A program made the position numbers and the translations under genes. This document shows, piece by piece, positions 21,638-32,310 of a DNA stretch of 64,000 nucleotides. How positions within the stretch are numbered: position 1 is the stretch's first letter; the number at the start of each line of letters is the position of its first letter. The stretch comes from Taudactylus pleione (lineage: Eukaryota; Chordata; Amphibia; Anura; Myobatrachidae): contig JAUIMM010000702.1 in NCBI GenBank assembly GCA_031769625.1, positions 3,704,501 through 3,768,500 of the forward strand, written 5' to 3'. The notes under the pieces were generated by a model. That model was not told the DNA's origin, searched no databases, and was given only the letters and a program-made list of their open reading frames with translations.

Positions 21638-22151
21638 GGCCCTGATTCAGACCCGGTCGCTCTGACAGAGCGCTCGCTCTGAATCAGGGCCGGGCTTTTT
21701 TATCTTTTAGAATGGCCTTCTGGCCGCTCGCATAGCTGTGGGTGACCACCCACAGCTACAGCGAGCGGCCATGATGATGGTCGTGATGGTCAAGACCATC
21801 GCGACCATTGGGCTTGCGACGAGACCCTTGTCTCTAACAGAGCCAGAAGCTCTCCACTGACATTACTTGTGATGTCAGTGGGGCCGCCCCCAAATGACAA
21901 GCATTCTCATGGGAACGCCTCCATTTGGGCAGCCCCTCCCCCGGCCCGCTCACCAAAGGGGGCGAGCTGTCAATCAACATCGACAGCTCGCCACCTTTGT
22001 TTTGCGAGAGCTGGAGCGACGGAGTGCCCGTCACTACTCGGGTCTCGCGCATGCGCACGACGGAGCCGGCACCGTTGTGCGCATGCGCTCTGGGCCACCA
22101 TCGACCCGGTTGTGAGCGCTCAGCGCTCGCGACCGGGTCTGAATCAGGCCC
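21638..22151 (+). repeat. Multi-hairpin repeat, copy 3
   Basis: A complete copy in the minisatellite, ends GGCCCTGATTCAGA and TCTGAATCAGGCCC, flanked by ATA on both sides. Part of the third and fourth stems near 21830 is deleted relative to the other copies. Confidence 0.8.
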
Positions 22152-22210
22152 ATAGAGCGATAGCCTTCCACCATAGAATATAGAATGACAACATTCTGCC
22201 ATAGATCATT

Positions 22211-22714
22211 GGGCCTGATTCAGACCCGGTCACAAGCGCTGTGCGCTCGCAACCGTGTCAATGGTGGGCCAGTGCGCATGCGCATGATGGAGCCGGCTCC
22301 ATCGTGCGCATGCGCGAGACCCGGATAGCGACGGACACTCCGTCGCTCCTGGTCTCGCAACAAAGGGGGCGTGCTGTCGATGTTGAGTGACAGCACGCCC
22401 CCTTTGGTAGGTGGGCCAGGGGAGTGGCTGCCCAAACGGAGGCGTTCCCATGTGAACGCCTCTGTCTGGGGCCGGCTCCACTGACATCACGAGTGATGTC
22501 AGTGGGAGAGATTTCGGCTCTGTTAGAGCCGAAATCTCTCTGGGGCTTGCGGCAACGAGACCCTACCACAATGGTCTTGACCATCGCAACCATCTTCCTG
22601 GCCGCTCGCTATAGCTGTGGGTGGTCACCCACAGCTATGAGAGTGGCCAGGAGACCGTTCAAAAAAAAAAATAGCCCGGCCCTGATTCAGAGCGAGTGGC
22701 TCTGAATCAGGGCC
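22211..22714 (-). repeat. Multi-hairpin repeat, copy 4 (inverted)
   Basis: Opposite orientation to copy 3 and only about 60 bp from it, inserted at the same point of the minisatellite unit (ATAGATCAT / ATAGAGCG). Its sequence differs widely from copy 3, so it is not a recent inversion of it. The palindromic stem at 22272-22315 reads GATGGAGCCGGCTCCATC where copy 1 has GACGGAGCCGGCTCCGTC. Confidence 0.8.
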
Positions 22715-22941
22715 ATAGAGCGATAGTCTTCCACCATAGAATATAGAATGACAACATTCTGCCATAGATCATAGAGCGATAACAGCCTTCCACCATAGAT
22801 TATAGAATTACAACATTCTGCCATAGATCATAGAGCAATAGCCTTCCATCATAGATTATAGAATGACAGCATTCTGCCATAGATCATAGATCGATAACAG
22901 CCTTCCACCATAGATTATAAAATAACAGCATTCTACCATAC

Positions 22942-23268
22942 CGCAAGCACTGCAAGTGCTTCAGTGTTTAAAACAGCCAGGTGACGTGTACAATAACGCA
23001 GCCCTTTAATTATGTACGCCCAAAGAACACCATTTTGACGCTCAGACAAGCTTGCATTCGCACCACCACTCCACCATTTTCCAGGTCCTTACCCTGTCAC
23101 CACCTACAAATGGCACATTCTGTCACTCAAACTAGCGGGCAGTCTTCTGAGCGATCGCTTCCCAATCACAATGACTGACTCGCGTATGCGCATTTTGACA
23201 CATGCATAGACAGCGACAATCGGCAAGCAGCGTGCAAACGCAGCCTAGCGAACGGGTCTGAATCAGGT
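22942..23268. mobile_element. Unclassified insertion in the minisatellite
   Basis: About 327 bp that breaks the array and ends in GGGTCTGAATCAGGTAC, which resembles the ends of the multi-hairpin family. The interior lacks the ordered stems. It may be a degenerate relative. Confidence 0.4.
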
Positions 23269-23525
23269 ACATAGAGCGATAACAGCCTTCCACCATAGAT
23301 TATAGAATTACAGCATTCTGCCAAAGATTATAGAGCGATAACAGCCTTCCACCATAGATTATAGAATTACAGAATTCCACCATAGATTATAGAATTACAG
23401 CATTCTGCCATAGATTATAAAATAATAGCCTTCCACCATAGATTATAGAATAACATCCTACCACCACAGATTATAGAATAAAAGCAAATTTCTACCATAG
23501 GTTGTAGATTCAGAGTATAACATCT

Positions 23526-23823
23526 ATCTGCCAAACACTGTAGGTTCAATGAATTGAGGAAGATAAGTACTTATTGATGATGTGCATCTTTCATCCACAA
23601 TTCTGTCATGGTCAAGAAGCACCTGCAGGACTCAAGACCGACACCAATCTGTTACTATATAATTAAAAACTAAACTAGATCTGTAACCTCACCCCTTGAC
23701 ATTAATATAGTGGTTCCCAAACTGTGCGCCGTGGCACCCTGGGGTGCCACAGGACACTTGCAGGGGTGCCTCAGGTTGGTGGTCCACCACCAAATAAAAT
23801 TATTTATGGTCAATGTAATATAA
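23526..23823. other. Intergenic sequence with hAT-end fragment
   Basis: From about 23711 it reads AGTGGTTCCCAAACTGTGCG followed by a GGGGTGCC palindrome, the usual start of a hAT MITE. No matching right end was found, probably because of the LTR insertion that follows. Confidence 0.45.
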
Positions 23824-23827
23824 ATAT

Positions 23828-24511
23828 TGTGATAACGTGGGGTAATTAGCTCGGTAGATTGGTGTCAGTGGTGCAGTGATTAGGTGCAGAATTAGAGTCA
23901 ATACATGGAATTCCAGTAAAATAAAGAAAATGGTGCTTTACTTCAGCATGGCAATCAGGAAACAAAAATAGAAAATAACAAGCAACCTAGCCCTCTCTTA
24001 GGGCACTAGCTCACTTCTTGAACCCTCTCTATCAAGGTGCAGCAAGTTTGCCAATAAAGTCTCTGCCTGCTTCTCTGCAGGTCTAATGCCGACTCCAGCC
24101 TGGCTTGGCTTGCACAACTATACAAACACCATCAGTCTTTGTGGCCTCCCCTGTATCCTCCAGGTATACAGTAGGCCCTGGCTTCCTCAGCCTGCAGCCC
24201 AGCTACTTCAATGTCACACAGTCTGAGAGGTTTATGGTCCCCCCTTGTCTCCTGCAAGGTCCAGCACAGGCCTCCTGGCCCCCAATGGCTCGCTTAGCTT
24301 CACTGGGCTCTCTGGCTGCCACAGTCTCACATAGACTGTTTCCAACAGCAGCCTGACTGGTCTGCCTCCTCATCAGCCCACACCTGAGCTCTCTCCACAA
24401 GGCACCCACAGGTGTATCACAACTCAGTATTAATACCCTGTGTGGGAGGGTCTCTCCAACCCCACACAGAATCTGCTGCTCACCAATGCCATCTCTGGTG
24501 ATACTGCCACA
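23828..24511 (-). mobile_element. Solo LTR
   Basis: A 684-bp segment with TGTGATAACG at the left and ACTGCCACA at the right, flanked by ATAT on both sides (23824-23827 and 24512-24515). TG...CA ends and a 4-bp duplication fit a gypsy-type LTR. Orientation is tentative, from similarity in composition to the minus-oriented LTRs at 29835 and 34885. Confidence 0.6.
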
Positions 24512-24761
24512 ATATGTGGATAAAACAGAAGCGCAAACCTATCCACCACCACATAACTGAACAGGATGACTGATCGCCTATACTGTATCTTCAGTTATCT
24601 TATCAGTTGATAAAAGTCTGAACCACTTTACCTAGAGCAGATTCCAATTCCAGTTTGTCAACTAACAATGGGGATACAATAATAAAATAATCTGCATATG
24701 AAAGTGTGGTGAGTGCATTCATCTCTGAGAGCATTTCTGCCAATTATAAGATCAGTCAGAG

Positions 24762-25132
24762 CAGGGGTGTTTTAAGAGTGGAGGGGGCCTGTGTGCAGCC
24801 TCCGTTTGGGCCCCCTCCTCTCTGACGGCTGCTCAGCAGCACTGAGCGCTGTAGATTCTGGCTTCATGCCAGAATCTACAGCGCATGCGCGGGTCTCCGG
24901 GAAAATAGCGTCCGCGCCTACTTTCCCGGGGACATCTTTTCTGCGCATGCGCAGATCATTGGGAAAATGTCCATCACCATTTTCCCAGCGAGTGTTTTCT
25001 GCTCTGCGGTGCTGATCCAGCACTGTGAAGCAGCACTTCAGGAATCGGCGGAGAGGTAAGTATATTTACCTATGGGTACAGGGTGTGCGGTGTGGGCCCG
25101 TGTACGTTGCACCTATTAAAGATACACCTCTG
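24762..25132. mobile_element. hAT MITE
   Basis: A 371-bp element with ends CAGGGGTGTTTTAA and TTAAAGATACACCTCTG and a perfect 8-bp duplication AGTCAGAG (24754-24761 and 25133-25140). It contains hairpins such as GATTCTGGC...GCCAGAATC. No coding capacity. Confidence 0.85.
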
Positions 25133-25157
25133 AGTCAGAGGCTTTTTTCATTTGAAC

Positions 25158-27660
25158 TATTTTTTTTTTATGTAATCTGTTTTTATTGAAAACGAAAACA
25201 GCACAGTACATATATGGCCTACAACGGCCTACATAAACATCAAATAAGTACAAATAACAATACAAATTCAATGGACAAATATAATCATAAAACATGAAAT
25301 AAAAGAGCAAGAAAGAATAAGTCCCAGGTCGCTTAGTTTTAAACGTGCTTTCAAACATTGCTAGTTAAAATAAAATAATAGAAAATACAAGAGCAAAAAG
25401 CAAAATAACTAATAAAATCAGATACAGAAAAATTAAGAAAGAAAATAATATATAAAGATAGAAAAATAATGAGCAAAAGTAAGAGAGGGTGTCGCTATAT
25501 CCTAAGAGGCACTTAATTATTTATTTTGTACTCAGTAGTCTCTTTAAAATTCAGCCAGCAATGCCAAATGTCTGTAGAATCTAGGGAAGGTGATTTAGAC
25601 AATGAGAGGTCTTTCATACACATATACTGATCTATTCTCTGGAACCATCGAGAGATGGGAGGACAAGTCGAATAACAATAACATGGTACAGTAGCCCTCG
25701 CAGCATTCACCAGATGACGCAACAAGGATTTTTTATATATGGATATCGGAAGGTCAGATAAATTTAGTAACCAAAATTCAGGTTTATCAGATAAAGGAAG
25801 ACCAGTGATCAATTCCGATAATTGTCGAACCTTCCTCCAGAAGTCAGCTATTATTGGGCATTGCCACCAAATATGGAAAGGAGTGCCCACTGCTTGTTGA
25901 CAACGCCAGCATAGATCAGATAAATTTGGAAACATCCGGTGAATGTGAACAGGGCACCTATACCACCTAGCCAAGATCTTATATTGGGTTTCTAGAACTT
26001 GGAGTGAAGAGGAACTAGCAAAAGTCAAATCAAATATTTGTGACCACTGATCTTTAGTTAGTTCCCTTCCTAGTTCACTATGCCAAGCAGAGACATAAGA
26101 AGGCAGAGATGGGTTAGAGCACTCAAGACATATTCGATATATGGAAGAAATAAGGTGTGGGTCTACTGCCATACATAAAATTTCAAACTTAGTTGGAGTC
26201 TAGCGAGGATCACTAGCCTTAAGAGAATTAACATAGTGTCTTAATTGGAGATATACCCAAAATGAACAGGGTGGGAGATTATATAATTGCTGGAGATCTG
26301 TAAAGGATCGTATTCCACTAGGTGTAACTAGATGGGATATACGTGTAATACCCTTTGTGGACCAACTAGATAAATTAGACGCCATAAGACCTGGGGAAAA
26401 ATCCGGGTTATCTACCAGCAGAGTAGGCAATGAAGCGCATGGGCTAAACGAGGGGGAGTTCCTAAATTTGTTCCAACAACGGAGTGGGACCTAGTGTCGG
26501 GTGAGATAAAGACGGACATTTAACAATCCAAGGAAGAACATGGGGTGGTTTACCAACTGTGTGACCTACTACACGTGTCCATTGTTTGATTGTAGATAGT
26601 CTAGACATTTCAATAATCCTAGACAAGTGGACTGCATAGTAATAAGTAAGGAAGTGGGGTAGTTGCAAACCACCTTTCAAACGACTTTGTGTTAAAACAG
26701 CTTGTGACAGTTTGGATCTACGTGAGCCCCAAACAAAATGACCCACCAAGCTTTGTAATTCCCTAAAAAAGGAAACTGGTATGGTAATAGGCAACACTTG
26801 CATCAGATATAAGACCTTAGGTAAAATAGACATCTTAACCGTATTAATTTTACCCAACCAGGATAGCTGCAGTAGAGACCATCTCTGAAAGTCTGTCTTA
26901 AATTGTTGAATAAGAGGGGGAAAAGAGGGGGAAAATTTAGTTGGTACAAATTACTATTTGAGGGGGATAGAAGAACACCCAAATATTTAAGACTAGAAGA
27001 AGTCCAAACAAAGGGAAAAGTACCTCTAAGACTTGTCTCAGTGCTGTCAGGGGCTGATATACTCATGGCAACCGATCTGGAATAATTGATTTTAAAATTA
27101 GAGATCCCACTGAATCTGTCATACTCATGCATGAGGGCAGGGAGAGAGGTCACCGGCAAAGAGATGGTAGCAAGGAGATCGTCAGCAAATAGTGCCAATT
27201 TATACTCATGGTCTCCAATCTGCACACCTTTATTATCCCCGTTACACCGGATAGCCCTCGCCAATGCCTCCATGCAAAGTACAAATATAAGAGGAGACAG
27301 TGGGCATCCTTGATGTGTGCCATTATTGATCGAGAAAGGCTCTGAAAGGGCCCCATTTACCCACACTCTGGCCGTGGGAAATTTATAAAGGGCTAAAATA
27401 CGATGAAGACAGTGAGAACCTAACCCCATATATCGAAGAAGGCCTTCCATAAACTGCCAATCAATCCTGTCAAAGGCCTTCTCTGCATCTGTTGAGAGAA
27501 GGATAACAGGGGACTCAGTACCTTTAACAAAATGGATTATATCAATAATCTTAGAGGTATTGCCCTTAGCCTCTCTACCTCGAACAAATCCCACTTGGTC
27601 TTCGTGTATCAAGCCAGGGAGAAGAGAACTCAACCTATTTGCCAGCATTTTAGCATATAA
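25158..27660 (-). mobile_element. L1-type LINE, 5'-truncated
   Basis: It reads on the minus strand. The 3' end is marked by a poly(A) run (T run at 25158-25169 on +) with AATAAA about 15 bp upstream. The 5' part, including the endonuclease, is absent beyond about 27660. Short 3' sequence of about 350 bp follows the C-terminal zinc-knuckle-like domain. Confidence 0.8.
25513..27648 (-). pseudogene. L1/Tx1-type reverse transcriptase, broken
   Basis: Segments on the minus strand in order: 27648-26803 with GFVRGRE, STDAEKAFDRIDW (motif A), GCPLSPLIF (motif B) and FADD (motif C); 26857-26462 with the region around FVWG and KGGLQLPH; 26430-26200; and 26172-25513 with CWRCQQAVGTPFHIWWQCP, the CCHC-like C-terminus seen in L1/Tx1 elements. 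The protein would perform target-primed reverse transcription. Frame breaks occur near 26830, 26450 and 26190. No second ORF or endonuclease domain remains. Confidence 0.85.
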
Positions 27661-27937
27661 TTATCAGAGGATAAAAGAAGAGGATGCTACAAGTGAGCAT
27701 GATAATAAATAGGAAAATTTACAGGCCCGAACAGCACCCCCTGCCCTGCAGTGCCCTGTGCTATGGCACTGGTCATACTACCCTACACACCTTCTGCTTT
27801 CTGGCGACTTCCAAAGAGAGGACACCAGATGAGAGAGGGGCCAGTACTGAGCTGATGTAAGAAAAAGGGTTTAAAAAAAAATCAGTCATTTGACTGACAT
27901 TAATATTTGGGTGGACTCACCAGTATTAGAAGTCTGT
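27661..27937. other. Short unassigned spacer
   Basis: No gene. It contains a CTGCCCTGCAGTGCCCTGTG stretch resembling a hAT fragment. Confidence 0.35.
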
Positions 27938-28454
27938 GGGAGTCATTCAGAGTCGGTACCAAGCGCTGAGCGCTCGCAACCAACTCAATGTTGCCCCACT
28001 GGGCATGCACACAACGGAGTCAGCTCCGTCGTGCGCATGTGCGAGACCTGGCTAGCGACAGACGCTCCGTCGCTAGGGGTCTCGCAGCAGACGGGCGAGC
28101 TGTCGATGGTGACAGCTCGCCCCGTTTGGGAGGTGGGCAGGGGGCGTGCCTGCCCAAACTGAGGCGTTCCCGCCGGAACGCTTGCTGTTTGGGGGCAGCT
28201 CACACTGACATCATTGCAGAGCAGGAAGCTCCCTGGGGTTTACGAGTGACCAGACCCAACCTTAGGGTCTGGTCGTAAGCCCCGATGGTCGCAATGGTCT
28301 TGACCATCGCGACCATCACCCATGTCGGTCGCTAGAGCTGTGGGTGTTAACCCACAGCTTAGCGATCAACAAGGAGGCAGTCGTTCAGGATGCAAGCGGC
28401 TGCCCTGATTCAGGGCAACCGCTTGCAACTAATGACCGCCTCTGAATGAGGTCC
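27938..28454 (-). repeat. Multi-hairpin repeat, copy 5 (inverted, variant ends)
   Basis: The ends read GGGAGTCATTCAGAG and CTCTGAATGAGGTCC rather than the CTGATTCAG of the others. The order of internal stems is conserved. The outermost hairpin near 28375-28445 is longer than in other copies. It may represent a subfamily. Confidence 0.75.
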
Positions 28455-28979
28455 TGTATCCCCTATTAATAAATGATATGACTTTTTCACTATTTACATT
28501 TTCAAGCTTGTACAGTTTTCCACAAAAGAGTGCTCCCCAACAAAGGAATTTCTTTACTTCTTAGATACATGATACATTGTGTTACATATATGTGTACAGT
28601 AAGCTGATTATTATTATTAAATAATTATTATTTACAGTCATTCCTAAAGTGACACTAGGGGGTGAATTTACTAAGAATCGAGTTTGGTCGAGATGCCATT
28701 CTCAGGAGAGTTTAGGCATGATTTTCAACTCACAAATTCTCTACAGGCAAAGTCGGGTGAGTTAGAGAGAGCTTTCTCTCTTCTCACTCGTAAAACTCGG
28801 GTGAAATAGCAAACTCGAATCAACTCACCATCGGGCAAACTCGGAAGTACTTTTTACCTAAAAGATACAGCTCGCAAATTTATCAAGAATCGAGATGACA
28901 ATCTCGGATGAGATGCCTGAAAACTCTCTGCCAAATTGAAGTTTTAAACACTGACCTCCAGAGCTGCAAGTTTGGCTAA
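28455..28979. other. Intergenic sequence with MITE fragment
   Basis: From about 28662 it reads GGGGGTGAATTTACTAAGAA, the start of a MITE type seen again near 35900 (GGGCTAGATTTACTAAGAAG) and 55689. No gene. Confidence 0.45.
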
Positions 28980-29570
28980 AACATACACAAATCATTGTGA
29001 TTTGTGTATGTTTCGGCCTGTAAATAGTATAAATAGGGTATATTTAAAAAAAAAAAAAAAAAATTAAAAAAGCAGCCTGCACAAATCAGTGAGATATGTG
29101 CTGGCTGCTTGTGTGTTAAACTTAAGACCTGTAAAAAACGGGTTAAATGTTATTAAAAAAAATTACATAGGGCCCCCTCCCCCAAAAGCCTAACCAGCCT
29201 CGGACTTGCCAGCCAGTCCTGGTACCTAAAATTACGGGGAACAAAACAAGTAGGGTTTCACCGTAATGTAGGTACCAGCACCAGGCTGCAGGGCCAGTCC
29301 TGGTTTTAATTATAGGGGAAAAAAATGCGCAGGGGTCTCCCTATAATTAAAACCAGCACCAGGCCCTTTCTAGCGGGGGGCTGATGCCACAGCCAGGAGT
29401 GCCCTTTCACCGAGCCCCCCAGCCGTAGCGTCAGTCCTGACCGCTAGTCAGCCCAGGCCAGGGATCCCTGGGGAGTTGGGGACCCCCCCAATTAAGGGGT
29501 CCCCATCTCCAGGCCACCCCTGGCCTAGGCTGATAGCCCAGGGCTATCCCCACCACCCCTGTGTCTTTAC
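28980..29570. repeat. Second multi-hairpin repeat
   Basis: It contains successive inverted repeats: CACAAATCA...TGATTTGTG near 28987, GGTACCTAAAATTACGGGG...GTAATGTAGGTACC at 29220-29276, CTGGTTTTAATTATAGGG...CCTATAATTAAAACCAG at 29308-29365, and GGGGAGTTGGGGACC...GGTCCCCATCTCC near 29470-29512. Stem sequences differ from the six-copy family. Ends were not defined. Confidence 0.55.
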
Positions 29571-29834
29571 AGTGGAACTACAGGTCATCAGGGGTTGGTC
29601 ATCTTTCTAGTAAGAAATAATACATTGTGTTATTGATGATATTGATATGGATTATGGGGCCGAATTCAGAGGTGGAGTCAACACAGATGTTTGCGGAGTT
29701 GAGCAATTTGTTTGTACTGCGCACACAAATGAGTCACACTGTGCATGTTTATCAGCATCAATTTGAATGACTATATTTTGTTTAATGTGTGAATCTGGTG
29801 TGTTTTATGCCATATGAATAGATACTGTACATAT

Positions 29835-30436
29835 TGTGACACAGTCAGATTAGGGGTCCCTCTCCTGGGTAGAGGTCTCCTTCCTTACACACACAGCAGC
29901 TGGGAAACAGTACACCAGTCTGGATTCGGGTACAAGCTGGTCGGCGCCAGTCTTTATTGTGCAAAACAGAAACAACAAAAAGAAACCATAAACATAAATC
30001 CTAGCCCTGGCTGGGCTCTAACTTTACAGGTGGTTCCCTCACTACCAGAACCTGGCAGGGCCTAATGCCCTCACCAGCAACAAAGGCACAGCACAACACT
30101 CACAGATAGGTTTTCCAATTGTCTCTGAGCAAACTCCCTGCCTACTCTGCCAGGTGAGACACTCAGCCCTATACACACTAGGCTTATATTGGCCACTCTC
30201 AGGTGGAAACCCTAACAAGCCTGTTACCAGGCTGCAAGGCCCAAAACCTGGAGTGGCCGTGGGTGGAGCCCTCCCTCTCCTCTCACCCACAACCCCCAGG
30301 TCCCAAACCAGCTTTTCAAAAAGCCAAGATTCAAGCCTGCTACACTGCAGACTTTCTCCTGGGGGTTTAAAACACATAAGACAGGAATCTGGGACAAATG
30401 TACCTGCCACAGACCACTTTACCAGTGATCCTATCA
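29835..30436 (-). repeat. 3' LTR of the gypsy element
   Basis: 602 bp, TGTGACACAG at the left and CCTATCA at the right on the + strand. Same length as the other LTR with no indels. The reverse transcriptase frame runs past the polypurine tract and stops inside it at 30042. Confidence 0.9.
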
Positions 30437-31877
30437 CCCCCCTTTGTTTCAACCTGTGGGGCGGAACAACTGAAGCCCCCAAACAATGAATGTGTGACAA
30501 CGCGTCTGCATTGGCCAGCTGGCTTCCTGGCCTGTGTTCCACTGAAAATTGAAAAGTTTGTAACGCCAAGAACCATCTCGTAATTCTCGCATTACTGTCC
30601 TTATTTTCGGACATCCACTTCAAAGGGGCATGGTCAGTGATCAATTTGAACTTTCTTCCAACCAAGTAGCACCTGAGAGCCTCTAATGCCCACTTTATGG
30701 CCAACGCCTCCTTCTCCACTGTGGCATAGTTTCTCTCATGTACATTCAACTTTCTGCTTAGATAGAAAATAGGATGTTCCTCACCCTCCTTGTTCTGGGA
30801 CAGGACTGCTCCTATACCTACTTCTGATGCATCGGTTTGTACTATGAATTCCCTGTCAAAATTAGGAGTCATCAGGACTGGTTGGGAACACAACGCTACT
30901 TTCAACTCCTGAAAAGCTTTTTCTGCCTCAGGACTCCATTCTACCATGACTTTTTGTTTGCCTTTGGTCAGGTCAGTCAGTGGGACTACCATGGTGGCAA
31001 AGTTGGGTATAAACCTCCTGTAGTACCCCGTAATTCCCAAGAAGGCTCTCACCTGCTTCGTATTCAGAGGCCGTGGCCAGTTTTGTATGGCATCAACCTT
31101 ATTGAGCTGAGGCTTTATCAGGCCTCTGCCAATGGTGTATCCCAGATATTTTACTTCCTCCATGCCTAGACAACACTTTTTTGGGTTGGCTGTCAAACCT
31201 GCCTTATAGATGGAGTCCAACACTGCTTGTACCCTGGGTAAGTGAGACTGCCAATCAGGACTATGAATGACCACGTCATCCAGATAAGCAGCCGCATACC
31301 GTCTATGGGGCCTTAGAATCCTGTCCATCATTCTTTGGAAGGTAGCAGGTGCCCCATGTAGCCCGAAGGGCAACATCTTGTACTGAAACAAGCCCTCTGG
31401 CGCTGAAAAAGCTGTCTTTTGTTTGGCGCTATCGGTTAACGGTACTTGCCAATACCCTTTGGTTAGGTCAAGAGTGGTTAAATACCTTGCCGTCCCTAGT
31501 CTCTCAATCAGTTCATCCACTCTTGGCATCGGGTAGGCATCGAATTTTGAAACACTGTTCAACTTTCGGAAGTCATTGCAGAAACGCACACTCCCGTCGG
31601 GCTTTGGAATCAACACAATGGGACTTGACCATTCACTATGTGATTCTTCAATAACCCCTACCTCTAGCATATTTTTAATTTCTTTCGACACCGATTCTCT
31701 TTGTGCTTCTGGTAACCTATAGGGCTTTAGATTAACTTTAACCCCTGGGTCAGTGATTATGTCATGTTTAATGACCGAGGTTTTCCCAGGTACGTCAGAG
31801 AACAGCACCCTATTTCTGATCAGAAACTCCTTGACCTCTTGTTGTTGAATTGCCGACAGGGTTTTTGCCACTGTCAC
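30042..31877 (-). pseudogene. Gypsy reverse transcriptase and RNase H
   Basis: A 611-codon open stretch. After a short linker come reverse transcriptase motifs SEWSSPIVLIPKPDGS, DLTKGYWQVPL (motif A), FGLHGAPATFQRMMD, the catalytic YLDD and LGYTIG, then RNase H with QTDASEVGIGAVL and TDHAPLKW. It is normally one polyprotein with the upstream integrase, and the same reading continues upstream of the displayed start after a frameshift near 32010. The last ~130 codons are read from the polypurine tract and LTR and are probably not conserved protein. The catalytic residues are intact, but the element as a whole is broken. Confidence 0.9.
30437..30450 (-). promoter_or_regulatory. Polypurine tract
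   Basis: The minus strand reads GAAACAAAGGGGGG directly before the LTR starting TGATAGG. It primes plus-strand DNA synthesis. Confidence 0.8.
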
Positions 31878-31935
31878 TTTGGGAACTAAGGGCCCTGGAT
31901 TTACTGGAGGGGCTCGGACGGCCGACAGTACCGTT

Positions 31936-32310
31936 CTATCTTTCCAGGGCTTTAACAGATTTATATGGTATATCTTTTCCGGCTTTCTTTTCCCCGGCTG
32001 GTAAACTTTGTAATTGACCTCTTTCTAAGATTTCAAAGGGCCCTTGCCATTTAGCCAAAAGTTTATTTTCCACAGTGGGAACCAACACTAACACTCTGTC
32101 CCCAGGAACAAAGCTGCGTAACCGAGCATTGCGGTTGTATACCCTCTGCTGTGCCTGTTGAGCCTGTTCCAGGTGCTCTCTCACTATCGGCACTACCGCA
32201 GCAATTCTCTCCTGCATTTGAGAAACATGCTCAATCACCGTTTTGTAAGGACTAGACTGCCCCTCCCACGTCTCTTTGGCAATGTCTAGTGTCCCTTGGG
32301 TGTCTCCCAT
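31936..32310 (-). pseudogene. Integrase C-terminal segment (frameshifted)
   Basis: A 124-codon open stretch continuing the integrase after a frameshift near 32290. It contains REHLEQAQQAQQRVYNR, PGDRVLVLVPT and KWQGPFEI, the usual C-terminal region following a gypsy integrase core. A second frameshift near 32010 separates it from the linker to reverse transcriptase (motif IYHINLLKPW in another frame). Confidence 0.8.

Larger units (their letters stand above)
21100..23525. repeat. Minisatellite of 28-30 bp units, interrupted by three insertions
   Basis: The unit is close to CCTTCCACCATAGATTATAG followed by AATAACAG. Variants pair into dimers of about 58 bp containing ATTCTGCCATAGATCATAG. The array is broken by multi-hairpin copies at 21638-22151 and 22211-22714 and by unrelated sequence at about 22942-23268. 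It is not CRISPR: the units are contiguous variants with no unique spacers, and the DNA is eukaryotic. Confidence 0.85.

Noticed and set aside
21100..23525. CRISPR-like array
   Set aside because: Units are contiguous variant minisatellite repeats with no unique spacers and no cas genes; the DNA is eukaryotic.
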